Position numbers and translations under genes: made by a program. Shown in pieces: positions 9,077 through 17,820 of a stretch of 64,000 bases of DNA (its first letter is position 1; the number at the start of each line of letters is the position of its first letter). Source of the DNA: Parabacteroides hominis (GTDB taxonomy: Bacteria > Bacteroidota > Bacteroidia > Bacteroidales > Tannerellaceae); the NCBI RefSeq assembly GCF_014287585.1, contig NZ_JACOOJ010000006.1:124001-188000 (forward strand), given 5' to 3'. The notes below the pieces were generated by a model. It did not search any database, had not been told where the DNA came from, and worked only from the letters and a program-made list of their open reading frames with translations.

Positions 9077-10192
9077 ATGGAAGATAAATTAGTAACGTTA
9101 GCGATTCACACGTTCGAGAAAGCTCAGATTCTCAAGACGATGCTTGAAACAGAGGGGATTGAAGTCTACATACATAATGTAAACCAAATCCAACCGGTAG
9201 TTTCGGCTGGTGTACGTGTGCGAATTAAAGAAAGCGATCTGCCTCATGCTTTGCGTATCATCGAAGACAGCAAATGGCTCAGCGAAGATGCCGAACAGGA
9301 GGAAAAAGCCGGCCCTCAGGAAAAGAAGATATTGATACCGATAGACTTTTCCGACTACTCTATCAAAGCGTGTGAATTGGGGATCAATTATGCCCATAAA
9401 GTCGGGGCCGAAGTGATGATCATGCACGCCTATTTCAGTCCCTATTTCCCGTCCGCTATCCCGATGGGCGACACGCTGGCCTATCAGGTGAACGAGGAAG
9501 AGACGGCACAGAATGTCCTGAAGCGTGTTCAGATCGACATGGAAAATATCTGTACGTTGATCAACCGTAAGATGCGGTCGGGCGAACTCCCCAAGGTGAA
9601 ATACAATTATGTCCTGCGCGAAGGTTTGCCGGAAGAAGAGATCATCGCTTACAGCAAGGAATACCATCCGTCGTTGATCGTGATGGGTACTCGTGGAAAG
9701 AGCCAGAAAGACATGGATCTGATCGGCAGCGTCACGGGGGAAGTGATCGAGGTGAATAAGGTTCCCGTCCTGGCCATTCCTGAAAACGTGCCGTTTGAAG
9801 ATTTGAGCGAAGCTAAGAATATTGCTTTTGCCACCTCCTTCAACCAGCGCGACCTGGTGGCTTTCGATGAGTTTATGGAAATCATCAAACCGTACGATGC
9901 CCATATCCACCTGTTCAATATTTCGACCAGCAAGGACGAATGGAATGAAATACGCCTGACCGGTGTCAACGAATATTTCAAGAAGCAATATCCGGAGGCC
10001 CATATCACCCATACGGTGCTGGCCGATGGCGACCTGCTGTTGGCGATCGAAAAGTTTGTGCGTGACGAGCATATCGACGTGATCGCTCTCAGCACCTATC
10101 GCCGGAATATCCTGGCACGCATGTTCAATCCTTCTATTGCCCGTAAGATGCTGTTCCACACCGACACGCCGTTGCTGGTTATGCATGCATAG
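9077..10192 (+). CDS. Universal stress protein with N-terminal DUF2007 domain
   Basis: A 371-residue protein with three parts. Residues about 1-75 are a DUF2007 putative signal-transducing domain (VTLAIHTFEKAQILKTMLETEGIEVY). A first Usp domain spans about 86-225 and has the ATP-binding G-2x-G-9x-G-S/T type loop seen as MGTRGKSQKDMDLIGSVTGEV. A second, degenerate Usp domain (about 250-371) ends in RKMLFHTDTPLLVMHA. Tandem Usp proteins are stress-induced nucleotide-binding proteins. Fusion to DUF2007 suggests sensing of a ligand or partner, but that is inference. Confidence 0.9.
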   Translation: MEDKLVTLAIHTFEKAQILKTMLETEGIEVYIHNVNQIQPVVSAGVRVRIKESDLPHALRIIEDSKWLSEDAEQEEKAGPQEKKILIPIDFSDYSIKACELGINYAHKVGAEVMIMHAYFSPYFPSAIPMGDTLAYQVNEEETAQNVLKRVQIDMENICTLINRKMRSGELPKVKYNYVLREGLPEEEIIAYSKEYHPSLIVMGTRGKSQKDMDLIGSVTGEVIEVNKVPVLAIPENVPFEDLSEAKNIAFATSFNQRDLVAFDEFMEIIKPYDAHIHLFNISTSKDEWNEIRLTGVNEYFKKQYPEAHITHTVLADGDLLLAIEKFVRDEHIDVIALSTYRRNILARMFNPSIARKMLFHTDTPLLVMHA

Positions 10193-10217
10193 GAAGGCAT
10201 AGGGGCCTGAAGATATC

Positions 10218-10262
10218 GGGAGGCGTATCAAAAAGGGCGGGTTTGATACGCCTCCCTATTTT
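10218..10262. terminator. Bidirectional hairpin terminator
   Basis: GGGAGGCGTATCAAA pairs perfectly with TTTGATACGCCTCCC around a 9-nt loop, in the gap between two convergent genes (the Usp gene and the histidine kinase). A T-rich stretch follows on the + strand. Confidence 0.85.
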
Positions 10263-10286
10263 GTGTTCGGATAGCGTCATTTGTAT

Positions 10287-12005
10287 TCAGATAGCGTTGC
10301 GCTGTGTTTTTTCCTGTTTCGGATGCACGATGGGAAGCGTGCACCAGAATGTCGAGCCTTTCCCTAATTCCGATTCCACACCGATCTCGCCGCCGAGGTT
10401 TTGAACGATCAGTTCGCAGATGGAGAGCCCTAAGCCCGTGCCTTGTACAAAAGCGTCGAACTTGGCAAAGCGTTCGAAGACATGCGGAAGATTCTCTTTA
10501 GCTATGCCTTTGCCCGTATCCCTGACAAAGAAGTAAACCTGCTTTTCTTCAACCTCGTATCCGATGGTTATGGTTCCTTCGGACGTGTATTTGCAGGCAT
10601 TGCTGATGAAATTGGATAAAACCTGTGTCAGCCGGTTTTTCTCGGTATGGAGGAAATAGGTTTCCTGGGGGAGTTCTAAAGCAATAAGGACTTCTTGTTT
10701 TATTTTGAAACGGAAGGTCTTTTCTAAGTTTTGTACCAGCTCATTGAGGTCGACATCCGAGAATTTGAAATCCAATTGTCCGGCTTCGATCCTGGACATA
10801 TCCAGTATGTCGTTGATAAGGCGGAGAAGCATTTCGTTATTTGTCTGGATTATTTTATTGAATGCGCGTAAATCCTCTTTGTTTTCGGTTTCGGTCATCA
10901 GGCTGGAGAATCCGACGATGGCGTTGAGCGGTGTCCGTATTTCATGGCTCATATTGGCAAGGAAAGCGCTTTTGAGGCGGTTGGACTCTTCTGCCTTTTC
11001 GCGCAGCCGGATTAGTTCCTCCGTGTGTTTCAGTTCGGTAATATCGTGTTTGAGGCCGATGATCTTAATCACTTCACCCTCTTCGTTACGGCGGTAGACG
11101 ACCCCCTGCATTTCGAACCATCTGTATTCGTCCCTGTTGGGGGCTTTTGTCCGCATTTGTATGATCATCAGATTGCTTGTCCCCTTCACCATGCTCTCAA
11201 TCCCCTCGCTCAGGAGATGCTTGTCGGAAGGATGCGAGTATTGCGTGAGCTTATCGATGCGGATGGAGTTGCCGGGATAATTGTGCCGTTCGACAAAGAC
11301 GTTGTTGACGCTGAACGTCTGTGTTTCCACATCATACTCCCACGGCATGATATTGACTGCTTCGAAGATGAAATCCAACATTTGTTTGTTTTTTTCATAC
11401 ATGTTTTTCTGTTCCATCATATCCGTGATATTGTGTTCCGTGCCGATGATGTGGCTGACTTTCCCGTATTTATCTTTCAGGCCGATGGCATATACTTCGT
11501 ACCATTGCTCCCCTTTGTCGGTATAAAGGCGGAAAATGCCGTTTTTCTGCTCTTCTTGCCCGCTTCTCAGAGTCCGGATGAAGTCTTTATACTTTTCTAA
11601 ATCTTTCGGGTGTATCTGCTTTCCCATTTCGGCAACTGTCATGCCGTTGCTCGGTATGGTGCTGCGGTGTACGGTCTTGAACGTGTCGTTTTTGACGTTG
11701 TACCGCCATACTGCCATAAAGCCGGCGTCGAGGGCGATCGATAGCTCGGCGCGGATCTTTCGCAGTTCCTTTCTATGTTTACGTTGTTTCAGGATGTACA
11801 GAAAGAGGAGTAGGGCTATGGAACTGATGCCTGCGATTTCTAACGGATAGGCTTCAATGAACAAAGGGCGTTCTGTGTATTCGTTAGTGGTGGCGGGTCG
11901 CTGGCCGGTGCGTCCGGCAAGGACTGGCCTGTTAATAAAAAATGTCTGTAATAGGAAGATTAGCAAAAAGAGAACCCTATACCTTTTATTTGCTGAAATA
12001 ATCAT
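10287..12005 (-). CDS. PAS-domain sensor histidine kinase
   Basis: A 572-residue kinase with a signal anchor (1-30), a second membrane segment near 54-70, two PAS/PAC modules (about 85-210 and 215-335, each with a YRWFEMQG- or EQWYEVYA-like PAC strand), a HisKA domain with phospho-acceptor H in MSHEIRTPLN, and a HATPase with N, G1 (VRDTGKGI) and G2 (GTGLGLSI) boxes. There is no receiver domain and no response regulator next to it, so it is an orphan kinase in this window. The short extracytoplasmic loop suggests sensing is mainly cytoplasmic through PAS. Confidence 0.92.
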   Translation of the reverse strand: MIISANKRYRVLFLLIFLLQTFFINRPVLAGRTGQRPATTNEYTERPLFIEAYPLEIAGISSIALLLFLYILKQRKHRKELRKIRAELSIALDAGFMAVWRYNVKNDTFKTVHRSTIPSNGMTVAEMGKQIHPKDLEKYKDFIRTLRSGQEEQKNGIFRLYTDKGEQWYEVYAIGLKDKYGKVSHIIGTEHNITDMMEQKNMYEKNKQMLDFIFEAVNIMPWEYDVETQTFSVNNVFVERHNYPGNSIRIDKLTQYSHPSDKHLLSEGIESMVKGTSNLMIIQMRTKAPNRDEYRWFEMQGVVYRRNEEGEVIKIIGLKHDITELKHTEELIRLREKAEESNRLKSAFLANMSHEIRTPLNAIVGFSSLMTETENKEDLRAFNKIIQTNNEMLLRLINDILDMSRIEAGQLDFKFSDVDLNELVQNLEKTFRFKIKQEVLIALELPQETYFLHTEKNRLTQVLSNFISNACKYTSEGTITIGYEVEEKQVYFFVRDTGKGIAKENLPHVFERFAKFDAFVQGTGLGLSICELIVQNLGGEIGVESELGKGSTFWCTLPIVHPKQEKTQRNAI

Positions 12006-12091
12006 GTTCTTACTGTTATATTGGTTGATGTATCATGTTGTATTGTTCAATTGAGTAGTGATGGAAGATTTTCCTGATACTGTCGATACGG

Positions 12092-12179
12092 ATCGACGCC
12101 TCGGTCGACGTGCATCGACGCCTCGGTCGGAATGGATCGACGCCCCTGTCGATGTACATCGACGCTTCGGTCGACGTAC
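12092..12179. repeat. Four-unit 22-bp tandem repeat with internal dyad
   Basis: Four consecutive 22-bp units begin at 12092, 12114, 12136 and 12158. The consensus is ATCGACGCCTCGGTCGACGTAC. Each unit holds TCGAC...GTCGA-type inverted halves, so each can form a small hairpin. A partial unit flanks on each side. It lies between the 5' end of the histidine kinase gene and the 3' end of the DUF4469 gene. No function is recognised. Confidence 0.85.
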
Positions 12180-12205
12180 ACCGGCGATGGACGCCTGCGG
12201 TGAGC

Positions 12206-12988
12206 TTACAATTCCCCTGGCCGCTCCTCCTCTCCTCCGTTTCCGACTGTAAGGAGATATGGGAAACGGGTACGGCGCACCTCTTTTACCAAGGTTCCTC
12301 TTTTCCCGGTAGAGTAACGTGTTGCTACTTCCAGGTAATAAGTGCCATCGGTCAATTGTGGAATGAGCATCGAGAAGTTTGACGGATCGTTACGGGAGAG
12401 GGAGGTTGTGGGCACGGCTGTTTCAGCTTCTGTTTTGCTGTTGACGAAAAAGAATCCGATGGGATCGCCTTCTTCACCGGCGATTTTGGTGCGTTCACCT
12501 GTACCGTTCAGAAGGCCTCCGGGAGTCAGTTTGCTGTTTGTCTGGCCGCTGGTGATATCTGTAATTCCCTTGATAGTGGGCAGGCTGACTGCAATCTCGC
12601 CGACAATGACGTTGATCTTTTTCAGGTCGGCTTTGATTTCCGCACGTGGTGTGGAACGGAGCGTGACACTGTTGACCGCCGGATCGAACTTCGGCTTGGT
12701 TCCGGTGAGCGGCCCGTCTACGCCGACTGCGTTGTTGGTGAAACCGAATTCTACGGTAGAACCAGAGTAGAGTTCTTCCTTCGCCATTTCCAATAATTCG
12801 TTATAATTCGCCTCCAATTCGGCGGCGGAGTATTTGCTGCCCTTTTTTGCACATAATTGGCAAATGTCTTTAATCGTACGATTTGCCGTGTAGGTAACGT
12901 TAAAAGAGTAGTCGTCGTCACGTTCTGTAAGCATCAGGGGGGTAAGTGTTCCGGTGATACTACGCATCTTCGGTTCGTTAGTTGCCAT
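12206..12988 (-). CDS. HU-like DNA-binding protein with DUF4469 domain
   Basis: A 260-residue protein without signal peptide. The N-terminal half (about 1-130, with TANRTIKDICQLCAKKG and AEIKADLKKINV) matches the HU-like DNA-binding domain found in Bacteroidales Bvu_2165-type proteins. The C-terminal half (about 140-250, including GFFFVNSKTEAE and YYLEVATRYSTG) matches the Ig-like DUF4469. The protein ends in a charged tail EERPGEL, almost the same as the end of the DUF6261 protein at 53281-54042. Directly upstream lies a candidate invertible promoter segment that at present points away from this gene. Confidence 0.8.
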   Translation of the reverse strand: MATNEPKMRSITGTLTPLMLTERDDDYSFNVTYTANRTIKDICQLCAKKGSKYSAAELEANYNELLEMAKEELYSGSTVEFGFTNNAVGVDGPLTGTKPKFDPAVNSVTLRSTPRAEIKADLKKINVIVGEIAVSLPTIKGITDITSGQTNSKLTPGGLLNGTGERTKIAGEEGDPIGFFFVNSKTEAETAVPTTSLSRNDPSNFSMLIPQLTDGTYYLEVATRYSTGKRGTLVKEVRRTRFPYLLTVGNGGEEERPGEL

Positions 12989-13006
12989 GATTGTTGCTGT
13001 TATTTG

Positions 13007-13294
13007 AGTTCTTAAGGAACTCTGGCAACCTTGAAAGAATGATAAAAAACAGCTTGATTTACTTGCTTGTAGGCGATGCTTTAAAAATTGTGTTAACTTC
13101 GGGGTTTTATTTAGTATAATTTTTGTTCTGAAATCGGGCTTGAAATACCGGAAAAAATAGGTGTACCGGCTTTCCGGGAATGAAAATCGTAGGGAAATTT
13201 TATGATAGACCCTAAATAAGAAGAGGAAATGACAGATTATAAATAGAAATCTTTTATCTTTGTCACTATTAATAACCAGAGTTCCTTAAGGACT
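13007..13294. other. Candidate invertible promoter segment (inverton)
   Basis: A 19-bp inverted repeat pair (13007-13025 and 13276-13294) matches at 18 of 19 positions: the right copy reads CCAGAGTTCCTTAAGGACT and the reverse complement of the left reads CCAGAGTTCCTTAAGAACT. Between them are 250 bp of A/T-rich DNA without an ORF. A -7 box TATCTTTG at 13255-13262 sits just inside the right repeat and points right, away from the DUF4469 gene that starts at 12988. I found no CAAAnnTA (minus-strand -7) inside. Inversion would place the promoter just upstream of the DUF4469 gene. This is the layout of phase-variable promoters in Bacteroidales; recombination itself is inferred. Confidence 0.6.
13255..13262 (+). 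promoter_or_regulatory. Promoter -7 box inside candidate inverton
   Basis: TATCTTTG matches the Bacteroidetes -7 consensus TAnnTTTG exactly. No good TTTG is seen 19 bp upstream. In the present orientation a transcript would start near 13269 and run into the 3' end of the convergent glycosyltransferase gene. Confidence 0.5.
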
Positions 13295-13325
13295 AAAGTG
13301 TTTATTATCAGCTTATCACCACGTC

Positions 13326-14522
13326 TTATTGCAGGGTGGACGGTCCCCTTTTAGCCTTGCTCCAAGCCCCGTTCCCTTTGTTCTTGTTCAGGTAGAAGAA
13401 TCCCCGGATAACATTTATATTCATAAAGATGAAATAGTAGGGGATGAACAGCAGTTTATTGCGCAGGTTCCGTTGTTCCATCCGGTAACCGGCATAGGCG
13501 GCGGCGTAAAACAACAGTTGCAGGATGAGTACTCCTATATAAAAAGGATTTCCCGTCAGGGCGAGGACGAGATTTGCCGGCAGCAGCAAGAAAAGCATCA
13601 ACGGGGTAAGCGTCCAACGCAACACACGGTGACTGACATACTGGAAACTAAGCGTGCCGTAGCGGAAAATATTGAACAAGCCCTTAAGACGCCAGACCGA
13701 TTGCAGGCCGCCGGCTGCTATCCGTATCTTCCGTTTCTCTTCTTCTTTCATGTTCAGGGAGGCTGTCTCTGTGGCATAGGCATCCTTGCAGTAGGCAATC
13801 TTATAACCTTTGGCGGCAATGCGGAGGGAGAGGATAAAGTCGTCTAACAGGGTGTCTGACGGCATTTGCTCGAACAGGCGGGTTTGTATGGCGAATAGTT
13901 CGCCTGCCGCACCGACAGCCGAATAAAGGCGGTCGTCCAAATCTTTCAAGGCCGATTCGTATTTCCAATAGATGCCTTCCCCGGCAGTCGCTCCCTGGGC
14001 GGATTGTGTATCTACCCTTTTTTCTCCTGCCACACAGCCGACTTCGGGGTTCGAGAAACAGCGGACGATCTCTTTTATGGCGTCCGTATTCAGCATCGTG
14101 TTGGCATCCGTAAAAACGACATAGGGCGTCGAGACGTATTGCATTCCCCGGTTCAAGGCGGCCGTTTTGCCTTTCCGCTCAGGGTTGAAGAGGACGGTGA
14201 CATCTTCATAGGCTGCCAGCCGCTCGTTCGTGCGGTCGTTCGACCCGTCGGTCACCCATACGATATGCAGCTTATCGGCAGGATAGGAGAGGGCGCGGCA
14301 GTTTTCCATCTTTTTCAGGATGATATCTTCTTCGTTGTAGGCGGCGATGAAAAGCGTCACGTCGGGCAGGGGGTCCGGAAGGGCCCGGATGGTCTTCTTT
14401 TTGACTGTTTCTTTGATACCGACTAAGAGGTAGAGCAGGATTCCATAACCGATATAGGTATAAAAGACGATAAACAGTCCGAACCAAAACAAGAAGGCGA
14501 AGAGGGGATATATCTGTTCCAT
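13326..14522 (-). CDS. Membrane glycosyltransferase, family 2
   Basis: A 398-residue protein with an N-terminal membrane helix (about 8-30), a GT-A catalytic domain (FIAAYNEEDIILKKMENC, WVTDGSNDRT, nucleotide-binding FTDANT and an acceptor-site LLDDFILSLRIAAKGYK) and three C-terminal membrane helices. Such proteins transfer sugars from NDP donors in polysaccharide synthesis at the inner membrane. A strict QxxRW motif is not seen (QSVWRL instead), so it may not be processive. It is transcribed alone, divergent from the UDP-xylose synthase gene. Confidence 0.88.
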   Translation of the reverse strand: MEQIYPLFAFLFWFGLFIVFYTYIGYGILLYLLVGIKETVKKKTIRALPDPLPDVTLFIAAYNEEDIILKKMENCRALSYPADKLHIVWVTDGSNDRTNERLAAYEDVTVLFNPERKGKTAALNRGMQYVSTPYVVFTDANTMLNTDAIKEIVRCFSNPEVGCVAGEKRVDTQSAQGATAGEGIYWKYESALKDLDDRLYSAVGAAGELFAIQTRLFEQMPSDTLLDDFILSLRIAAKGYKIAYCKDAYATETASLNMKEEEKRKIRIAAGGLQSVWRLKGLFNIFRYGTLSFQYVSHRVLRWTLTPLMLFLLLPANLVLALTGNPFYIGVLILQLLFYAAAYAGYRMEQRNLRNKLLFIPYYFIFMNINVIRGFFYLNKNKGNGAWSKAKRGPSTLQ

Positions 14523-14643
14523 ACAGTATTTTGCATAAATTATATTACTCCAAATGCCGCAAATGTACTTAATTTTTCTTCCATCCCCTATAAATGAAGG
14601 GATAATGTTTTTAATAATATAAAATAATCAATATGTTTTGGAT

Positions 14644-14670
14644 TTTGCTTGAAACAAATCATTACATTTG
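14644..14670 (+). promoter_or_regulatory. Probable promoter of the rightward glycan genes
   Basis: A -7 box TACATTTG at 14663-14670 lies 43 bp before the UDP-xylose synthase ATG. TTTG elements at 14637-14640 and 14644-14647 are candidate -33 boxes, though spacing (22 or 15) is off the usual 19. Confidence 0.5.
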
Positions 14671-14712
14671 TTGACGATTTAAAAAATAAACGAATCTAAA
14701 GGGTAAAAATAC

Positions 14713-15651
14713 ATGAAATCTATATTGGTGACCGGGGGAGCTGGATTTATAGGATCGCATTTATGCAAGCGATTAGTGGAGGAAGGAAACAGGGTAATCT
14801 GCCTGGATAATTATTTTACCGGCTCGAAGAACTTTGTGCACGGCTTGCTTAAGTATCCCGGATTTCAATTGGTCGAACACGATGTGACCATTCCCTATAA
14901 AGCGACTTCAACGATTGATGAAATCTATAACTTAGCATGTCCGGCTTCGCCGATCCACTATCAGCATGATCCGATTAAGACGATCAAGACCTCTATCTTG
15001 GGGGCTATCAATATGCTGGACTTGGCGGAAGAACAGCGTGCCCGTATTTTGCAAGCTTCGACCAGTGAAGTGTATGGCGATCCGCTCGTCCATCCGCAGC
15101 CTGAATCGTATTGGGGAAATGTGAATACGATCGGTCTCCGCAGTTGCTATGACGAGGGCAAGCGGGCATCCGAAACGCTTTTCATGGACTACCATCGGGA
15201 GAGGAAGCTGAAAACTAAAATTATCCGCATCTTTAATACCTATGGGCCGAATATGGCCATCAATGACGGTCGTGTCGTGTCTAATTTCATCATTCAGGCT
15301 CTTAATAACGAGAATATAACGGTCTACGGCAACGGACATCAGACCCGCAGTTTCCAGTATGTGGATGATTTGGTAGAGGGGATGGTCCGCATGATGTCGA
15401 CCGAGGACAGTTTTACGGGTCCGGTCAACTTAGGCAATCCCGACGAGTTTACGATGCTTGAACTGGCGCAGCATATCATCCGCCTCACGGGTTCCCGTTC
15501 GGAAATCGTTTTCCGTCCTTTGCCTTCCGACGATCCCAAACAACGGAAGCCGGATATTACGCTTGCCAAGGAAAAGCTCCACGGGTGGACGCCCTCTGTC
15601 TCTTTGGATGAAGGGCTAAGAAAGACAATCAGCTATTTTCAAAATTTATAA
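14713..15651 (+). CDS. uxs: UDP-glucuronate decarboxylase (UDP-xylose synthase)
   Basis: A 312-residue short-chain dehydrogenase/reductase with the NAD-binding GGAGFIGSH motif (residues 8-16), [10 protein letters not shown], the STSEVYG catalytic strand and YDEGKR, which supplies the active-site Y-x3-K. These sequences are typical of UDP-glucuronate decarboxylases, which turn UDP-glucuronate into UDP-xylose in the cytoplasm. It heads a rightward run of four glycosyltransferase genes, so the product glycan probably contains xylose or a derivative. UDP-glucose dehydrogenase is not in the window and must be elsewhere. Confidence 0.93.
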   Translation: MKSILVTGGAGFIGSHLCKRLVEEGNRVICLDNYFTGSKNFVHGLLKYPGFQLVEHDVTIPYKATSTIDEIYNLACPASPIHYQHDPIKTIKTSILGAINMLDLAEEQRARILQASTSEVYGDPLVHPQPESYWGNVNTIGLRSCYDEGKRASETLFMDYHRERKLKTKIIRIFNTYGPNMAINDGRVVSNFIIQALNNENITVYGNGHQTRSFQYVDDLVEGMVRMMSTEDSFTGPVNLGNPDEFTMLELAQHIIRLTGSRSEIVFRPLPSDDPKQRKPDITLAKEKLHGWTPSVSLDEGLRKTISYFQNL

Positions 15652-15660
15652 AGACAGGAT

Positions 15661-16836
15661 ATGTTACTGATAAGAATACTGGAGATCATCTTGTTTGTAT
15701 GTTTCTCCGTCAACATATTGTATGTGATCGTTTTCAGCTTTGCTTCTGTGTTCGGAAAACGAGAGAAGAGAGGGAAGAGAGAGAAGGAGGCCGTTTCTTT
15801 TCGCCGTATCGCCATATTGGTTCCGGCCTATAAGGAAGACCGGGTGATCATGGAATGTGTAGAATCTTGCCTGCGACAGGATTATCCGCGTGACCGGTAT
15901 GAAGTGGTGGTTATTTCCGATCGGATGGAGCCGGAAACGAACGAGAGGCTGTCGGCCTTGCCCCTTACTTTGGAGGTTGTCCGTTTCGAGAACAGTACGA
16001 AAGCGAAGGCGTTGAATTTAGCCATGAGCCATCTTTCGGGCTACGATTTGGCTTTGATCCTGGATGCGGATAACGTCATAGGTCCCGACTATCTCAACCA
16101 AATCAATGCAGCTCCTTTCACAGGAAACATCGTCGGCTACCAGACGCACCGGACTGCCAAGAATAAGAATACAAGCCTTGCCTACCTCGATGCCGTAAGC
16201 GAGGAGATCAATAACAGCATTTTCAGGCAAGGGCATGTGAACTTGGGCTTGTCGGCCGCCCTGATCGGTTCGGGTATGGTCTTTGATTTCGAGCTGATCA
16301 AGAAGGTGCTCTCCGATATACATGCGATCGGCGGTTTCGACCGGGCTTTGGAACTTACCTTGTTTAAAGCAGGCAAACGCATCGATTATTTGCCGGATAC
16401 CTATGTCTTGGATGAGAAGGTTCAGAACTGCCGGGATTTTGCCAGCCAACGCAGGCGGTGGCTGTCGGCACAAATTCATTACTTAGGAGAGTTTATTGGC
16501 GATGTGCCGGCTGCCTTGTTGAGTAGAAATTGGGATTTTTGTGATAAACTGTTCCAACAGATGAGTATTCCCCGCCTGCTTCTCTTGGGAGAAACGTTTA
16601 TCATAGCCTTGGTTATTACGTGTATTTCCAGACCGGTCTCTTTGAAGTGGTGGGGCTTATTCTGTTTACTGATAGTTTCCTTGTTGTTAGCTATCCCAAA
16701 GAGTTTATATACAAGGCAACTATTCGTTGCTATTATGGAATTGCCGGAGACGTTTTTAAATATGTTCCTGAACCTTTTCCGCTTAAAGGGAGCTAACAAG
16801 AAGTTTATCCATACGGAGCATGGAAGGACAGCATAA
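15661..16836 (+). CDS. Membrane glycosyltransferase, family 2 (cellulose synthase-like)
   Basis: A 391-residue protein with an N-terminal helix, a GT-A domain (ILVPAYKEDRVIMECVESC, LILDADN) and the QRRRW motif that fits the processive QxxRW signature, then C-terminal membrane helices. It starts 9 bp after uxs. It is closely similar to the product of 27250-28479 in the opposite block: both share DAVSEEINNSIF and ALIGSGM and end in LRLKGANK/LFRLRGANKEFIHT-type sequences. The acceptor is unknown. Confidence 0.9.
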   Translation: MLLIRILEIILFVCFSVNILYVIVFSFASVFGKREKRGKREKEAVSFRRIAILVPAYKEDRVIMECVESCLRQDYPRDRYEVVVISDRMEPETNERLSALPLTLEVVRFENSTKAKALNLAMSHLSGYDLALILDADNVIGPDYLNQINAAPFTGNIVGYQTHRTAKNKNTSLAYLDAVSEEINNSIFRQGHVNLGLSAALIGSGMVFDFELIKKVLSDIHAIGGFDRALELTLFKAGKRIDYLPDTYVLDEKVQNCRDFASQRRRWLSAQIHYLGEFIGDVPAALLSRNWDFCDKLFQQMSIPRLLLLGETFIIALVITCISRPVSLKWWGLFCLLIVSLLLAIPKSLYTRQLFVAIMELPETFLNMFLNLFRLKGANKKFIHTEHGRTA

Positions 16837-16842
16837 AGGAGA

Positions 16843-17820
16843 ATGATTTGTTTGTTGAATGTGGGGAAAGCAGAAAAAGTGAAAGTGAAGTCGGGTGATA
16901 TACATATAGTTTTGGCATCAGATGATGCCTATGTGCAGCATTTGGGCGTTTTGTTGGTTTCTATTTTTGAGAATAATAGAAACGAAAGTATTGTGGTACA
17001 TCTGTTGTCTGATAATATATCGGCGGAGAAAAAGGAAATACTCTCTCGAATAATAGAAAACAACTATAAGCAGAATGTAGTTTTTTATGAAATGAACCGG
17101 AATATATTCAAGGATTTTCCTGTGCGTGCCAAAGACCACATTTCGATAGCTGCTTATTATCGTCTGATGCTTTCTGATTTACTTCCTCAAAAGATGACTA
17201 AGGTTTTGTATCTGGATTGCGACATGATTGTGACGGGAAGTTTGCATCCCCTTTGGAATACGGACTTGTCCGGATTTGCTCTGGCTGCGGTGAAGGACAA
17301 TCTCAGCTATATGCCTGAAACATTTGAGAGGTTGTCTCTTCCATCTGCAGACTGCTATTTCAATACCGGGTTGTTGCTCATTAATTTGGATTATTGGCGC
17401 AAGGAAAATATCTTTGAACAGGCGGTGGAGATAACGAAGAACAAGGCTGACATCCTTTTATGGCACGATCAAGATCTACTCAATATTTTGTTTCACGCCC
17501 ATTGGATGTCGCTTCCCTATCGTTGGAATGTGATGAATACATTGATGCGTCCTTTGCCTTTTTATACTCCTGACATGATTAAATCCATAGATATGGAAAT
17601 AAAGAAACGGGTTGTGGTGCATTACACCTGCGCTTGGAAGCCATGGATTTACCCGTGTGATAATCCTTTATGCTTCGAATACTATAAATACTTGAAGTTG
17701 TCTCCCTGGAAGAAATTCAAGCCGGCAAGAAGTTTGAATAGAGTTTTTAAATGGCAAATACACAAAATAAGAGTATTATTAGGTTTATTAGGAAAAGGCT
17801 ATAGAGAAATAGAATTATGA
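16843..17820 (+). CDS. Glycosyltransferase family 8
   Basis: A 325-residue soluble protein of the GT8 (LgtC/glycogenin-like) fold: IHIVLASDDAYVQHLGVLLVSIF near the N-terminus, the metal-binding DxD as YLDCDMIV, CYFNTGLLLINLDYWR and a C-terminal VVHYTCAWKPW with the conserved H. GT8 enzymes are retaining galactosyl- or glucosyltransferases. A strong AAAGGAG ribosome site overlapping the previous stop supports the ATG at 16843. It overlaps the next gene by 4 bp (ATGA). Confidence 0.92.
   Translation: MICLLNVGKAEKVKVKSGDIHIVLASDDAYVQHLGVLLVSIFENNRNESIVVHLLSDNISAEKKEILSRIIENNYKQNVVFYEMNRNIFKDFPVRAKDHISIAAYYRLMLSDLLPQKMTKVLYLDCDMIVTGSLHPLWNTDLSGFALAAVKDNLSYMPETFERLSLPSADCYFNTGLLLINLDYWRKENIFEQAVEITKNKADILLWHDQDLLNILFHAHWMSLPYRWNVMNTLMRPLPFYTPDMIKSIDMEIKKRVVVHYTCAWKPWIYPCDNPLCFEYYKYLKLSPWKKFKPARSLNRVFKWQIHKIRVLLGLLGKGYREIEL

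Noticed and set aside
9098..10231. Long - strand open frame (377 codons)
   Set aside because: Antisense to the universal stress protein gene; no domain and no plausible start region.
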